From Fen-1077 sp050014355 (GTDB taxonomy: Bacteria; Chloroflexota; Dehalococcoidia; Dehalococcoidales; RBG-16-60-22), in assembly GCA_050014355.1 (NCBI GenBank), contig JBEKDL010000097.1, positions 1 through 5,326 on the forward strand: a stretch of 5,326 nucleotides of DNA, written 5' to 3'. The position numbers were made by a program, and so were the translations under genes. Below the pieces are notes generated by a model that saw only the letters and a program-made list of their open reading frames with translations, was not told the DNA's origin and searched no databases. Positions 4,841 to 5,326 of the stretch are shown here, piece after piece (the stretch's first letter is position 1; each line of letters starts with the position of its first letter).

Positions 4841-5326
4841 GTTGAGCTGCAGCGTACTGTTGGTTTTAGATTGAATAAAGAATAATGGCACCAGCGCCAG
4901 AATTGACAGGCCGGCCCAGAAAAGCAGCGGCAGACCAGCGGAGAAATCGGCAAAGCTGTTGCCCAGCGGAGGGGACAGGAAAGCGCCCACCATGCCGATG
5001 GCGCCGGAAAGCCCCATCGCCGTGCCCCCGTAAGTGCCGCCCACACCTTTCGTCTCAAATATCATAACGTTTATCATCGATGGCCCACCGCTCCTCAAGA
5101 AACCGCCGATGATAATCAGGAGCCATACCCCCGTACTGTTGACAAAAGGAAGGAAAGCCAGAATAGCCGTCAATGCCAGTATCGATAAAGCGAGCACCAC
5201 CTTCCGTGACCCGATTTTATCCGAGAGCAGGACCATGGGAATAACACCGAGAGTGCCGACGCCGCTCAATACCGTAATCGAGCTATCGGCGGCGGTGGTT
5301 GTCCAGCCGGAGTTCCGCAGGTAAAG
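4838..5326 (-). CDS. MFS transporter, C-terminal part (5' end beyond the window)
   Basis: The minus-strand frame is open from the right edge to TAA at 4838-4840 and gives 162 residues. The apparent start at 5269 is only an internal TTG, and coding-like sequence continues upstream to the edge (visible as NSGWTTTAADSSITVLSG). In fragment numbering there are five hydrophobic segments (about 17-33, 43-62, 66-90, 98-120, 132-152). Between the first two is the loop LSDKIGSRK (34-42), a version of the MFS motif A (G-x-x-x-D-R-x-G-R-R). In the 12-helix fold that motif recurs between helices 8 and 9, so the window holds roughly helices 8-12 of an inner-membrane carrier. The substrate cannot be told. 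The short polar C-terminus (SKTNSTLQLN) is cytoplasmic. It is the upstream gene of the operon with the PK_C-like protein. Confidence 0.85.
   Translation of the reverse strand, partial: LYLRNSGWTTTAADSSITVLSGVGTLGVIPMVLLSDKIGSRKVVLALSILALTAILAFLPFVNSTGVWLLIIIGGFLRSGGPSMINVMIFETKGVGGTYGGTAMGLSGAIGMVGAFLSPPLGNSFADFSAGLPLLFWAGLSILALVPLFFIQSKTNSTLQLN

Noticed and set aside
4459..5058. Minus-strand open frame of 199 codons spanning the MFS/PK_C junction
   Set aside because: It overlaps both supported genes in another frame, is rich in Arg, Trp and Ser without domain motifs, and ignores the good ribosome site at 4832-4839.

Overview
The window looks like chromosomal DNA from an anaerobic, moderately GC-rich bacterium. 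The gene types are an URO-D-family protein unlike HemE, a stand-alone pyruvate-kinase C-terminal-domain protein, a LuxR-type regulator and an HD-GYP protein. That mix recalls environmental Chloroflexota (Dehalococcoidia-like) genomes, but the assignment is inference from gene content and no marker gene is present. I see no rRNA, tRNA, CRISPR array, transposase or integrase.

Layout. (1) Positions 2-577, plus strand: the 3' part of an HD-GYP cyclic-di-GMP phosphodiesterase gene, cut by the left edge and closed by a strong intrinsic terminator (606-638). (2) Positions 661-1509, plus strand: a single-gene unit with a near-consensus promoter, a palindrome at the predicted transcription start, a good ribosome binding site and a classical NAD-type short-chain dehydrogenase. 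(3) Positions 1530-1557: a hairpin with T-runs on both strands that can end this gene and the convergent one. (4) Positions 1583-2923, minus strand: an URO-D/MtaA-superfamily protein lacking the zinc ligands of the corrinoid methyltransferases, with an extended -10 promoter candidate at 3003-3031. (5) Positions 2924-3322: a 399-base non-coding stretch with outward-facing promoter candidates and possible RNA structure. (6) Positions 3323-4156, plus strand: a NarL/FixJ-type regulator whose receiver domain has lost the acidic pair, phospho-acceptor and lysine. A textbook intrinsic terminator lies across its first codons. (7) Positions 4214-5326, minus strand: a two-gene operon of an MFS transporter (cut by the right edge) and a pyruvate-kinase C-terminal-like protein with a polyproline tail.

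How they work together. Apart from the MFS/PK_C pair, these are separate transcription units. The HD-GYP protein and the pseudo-receiver regulator are signalling genes, but nothing links them. The SDR and the URO-D-like protein converge and share a terminator without evidence of a shared pathway.

Most notable is the start of the regulator gene. A Shine-Dalgarno sequence and GTG codon lie directly ahead of a perfect terminator hairpin, preceded by possible stem-loops. This could be an attenuator opened by ribosome binding, or the 3' end of a small RNA. It is coupled to a regulator that probably does not respond to phosphorylation.
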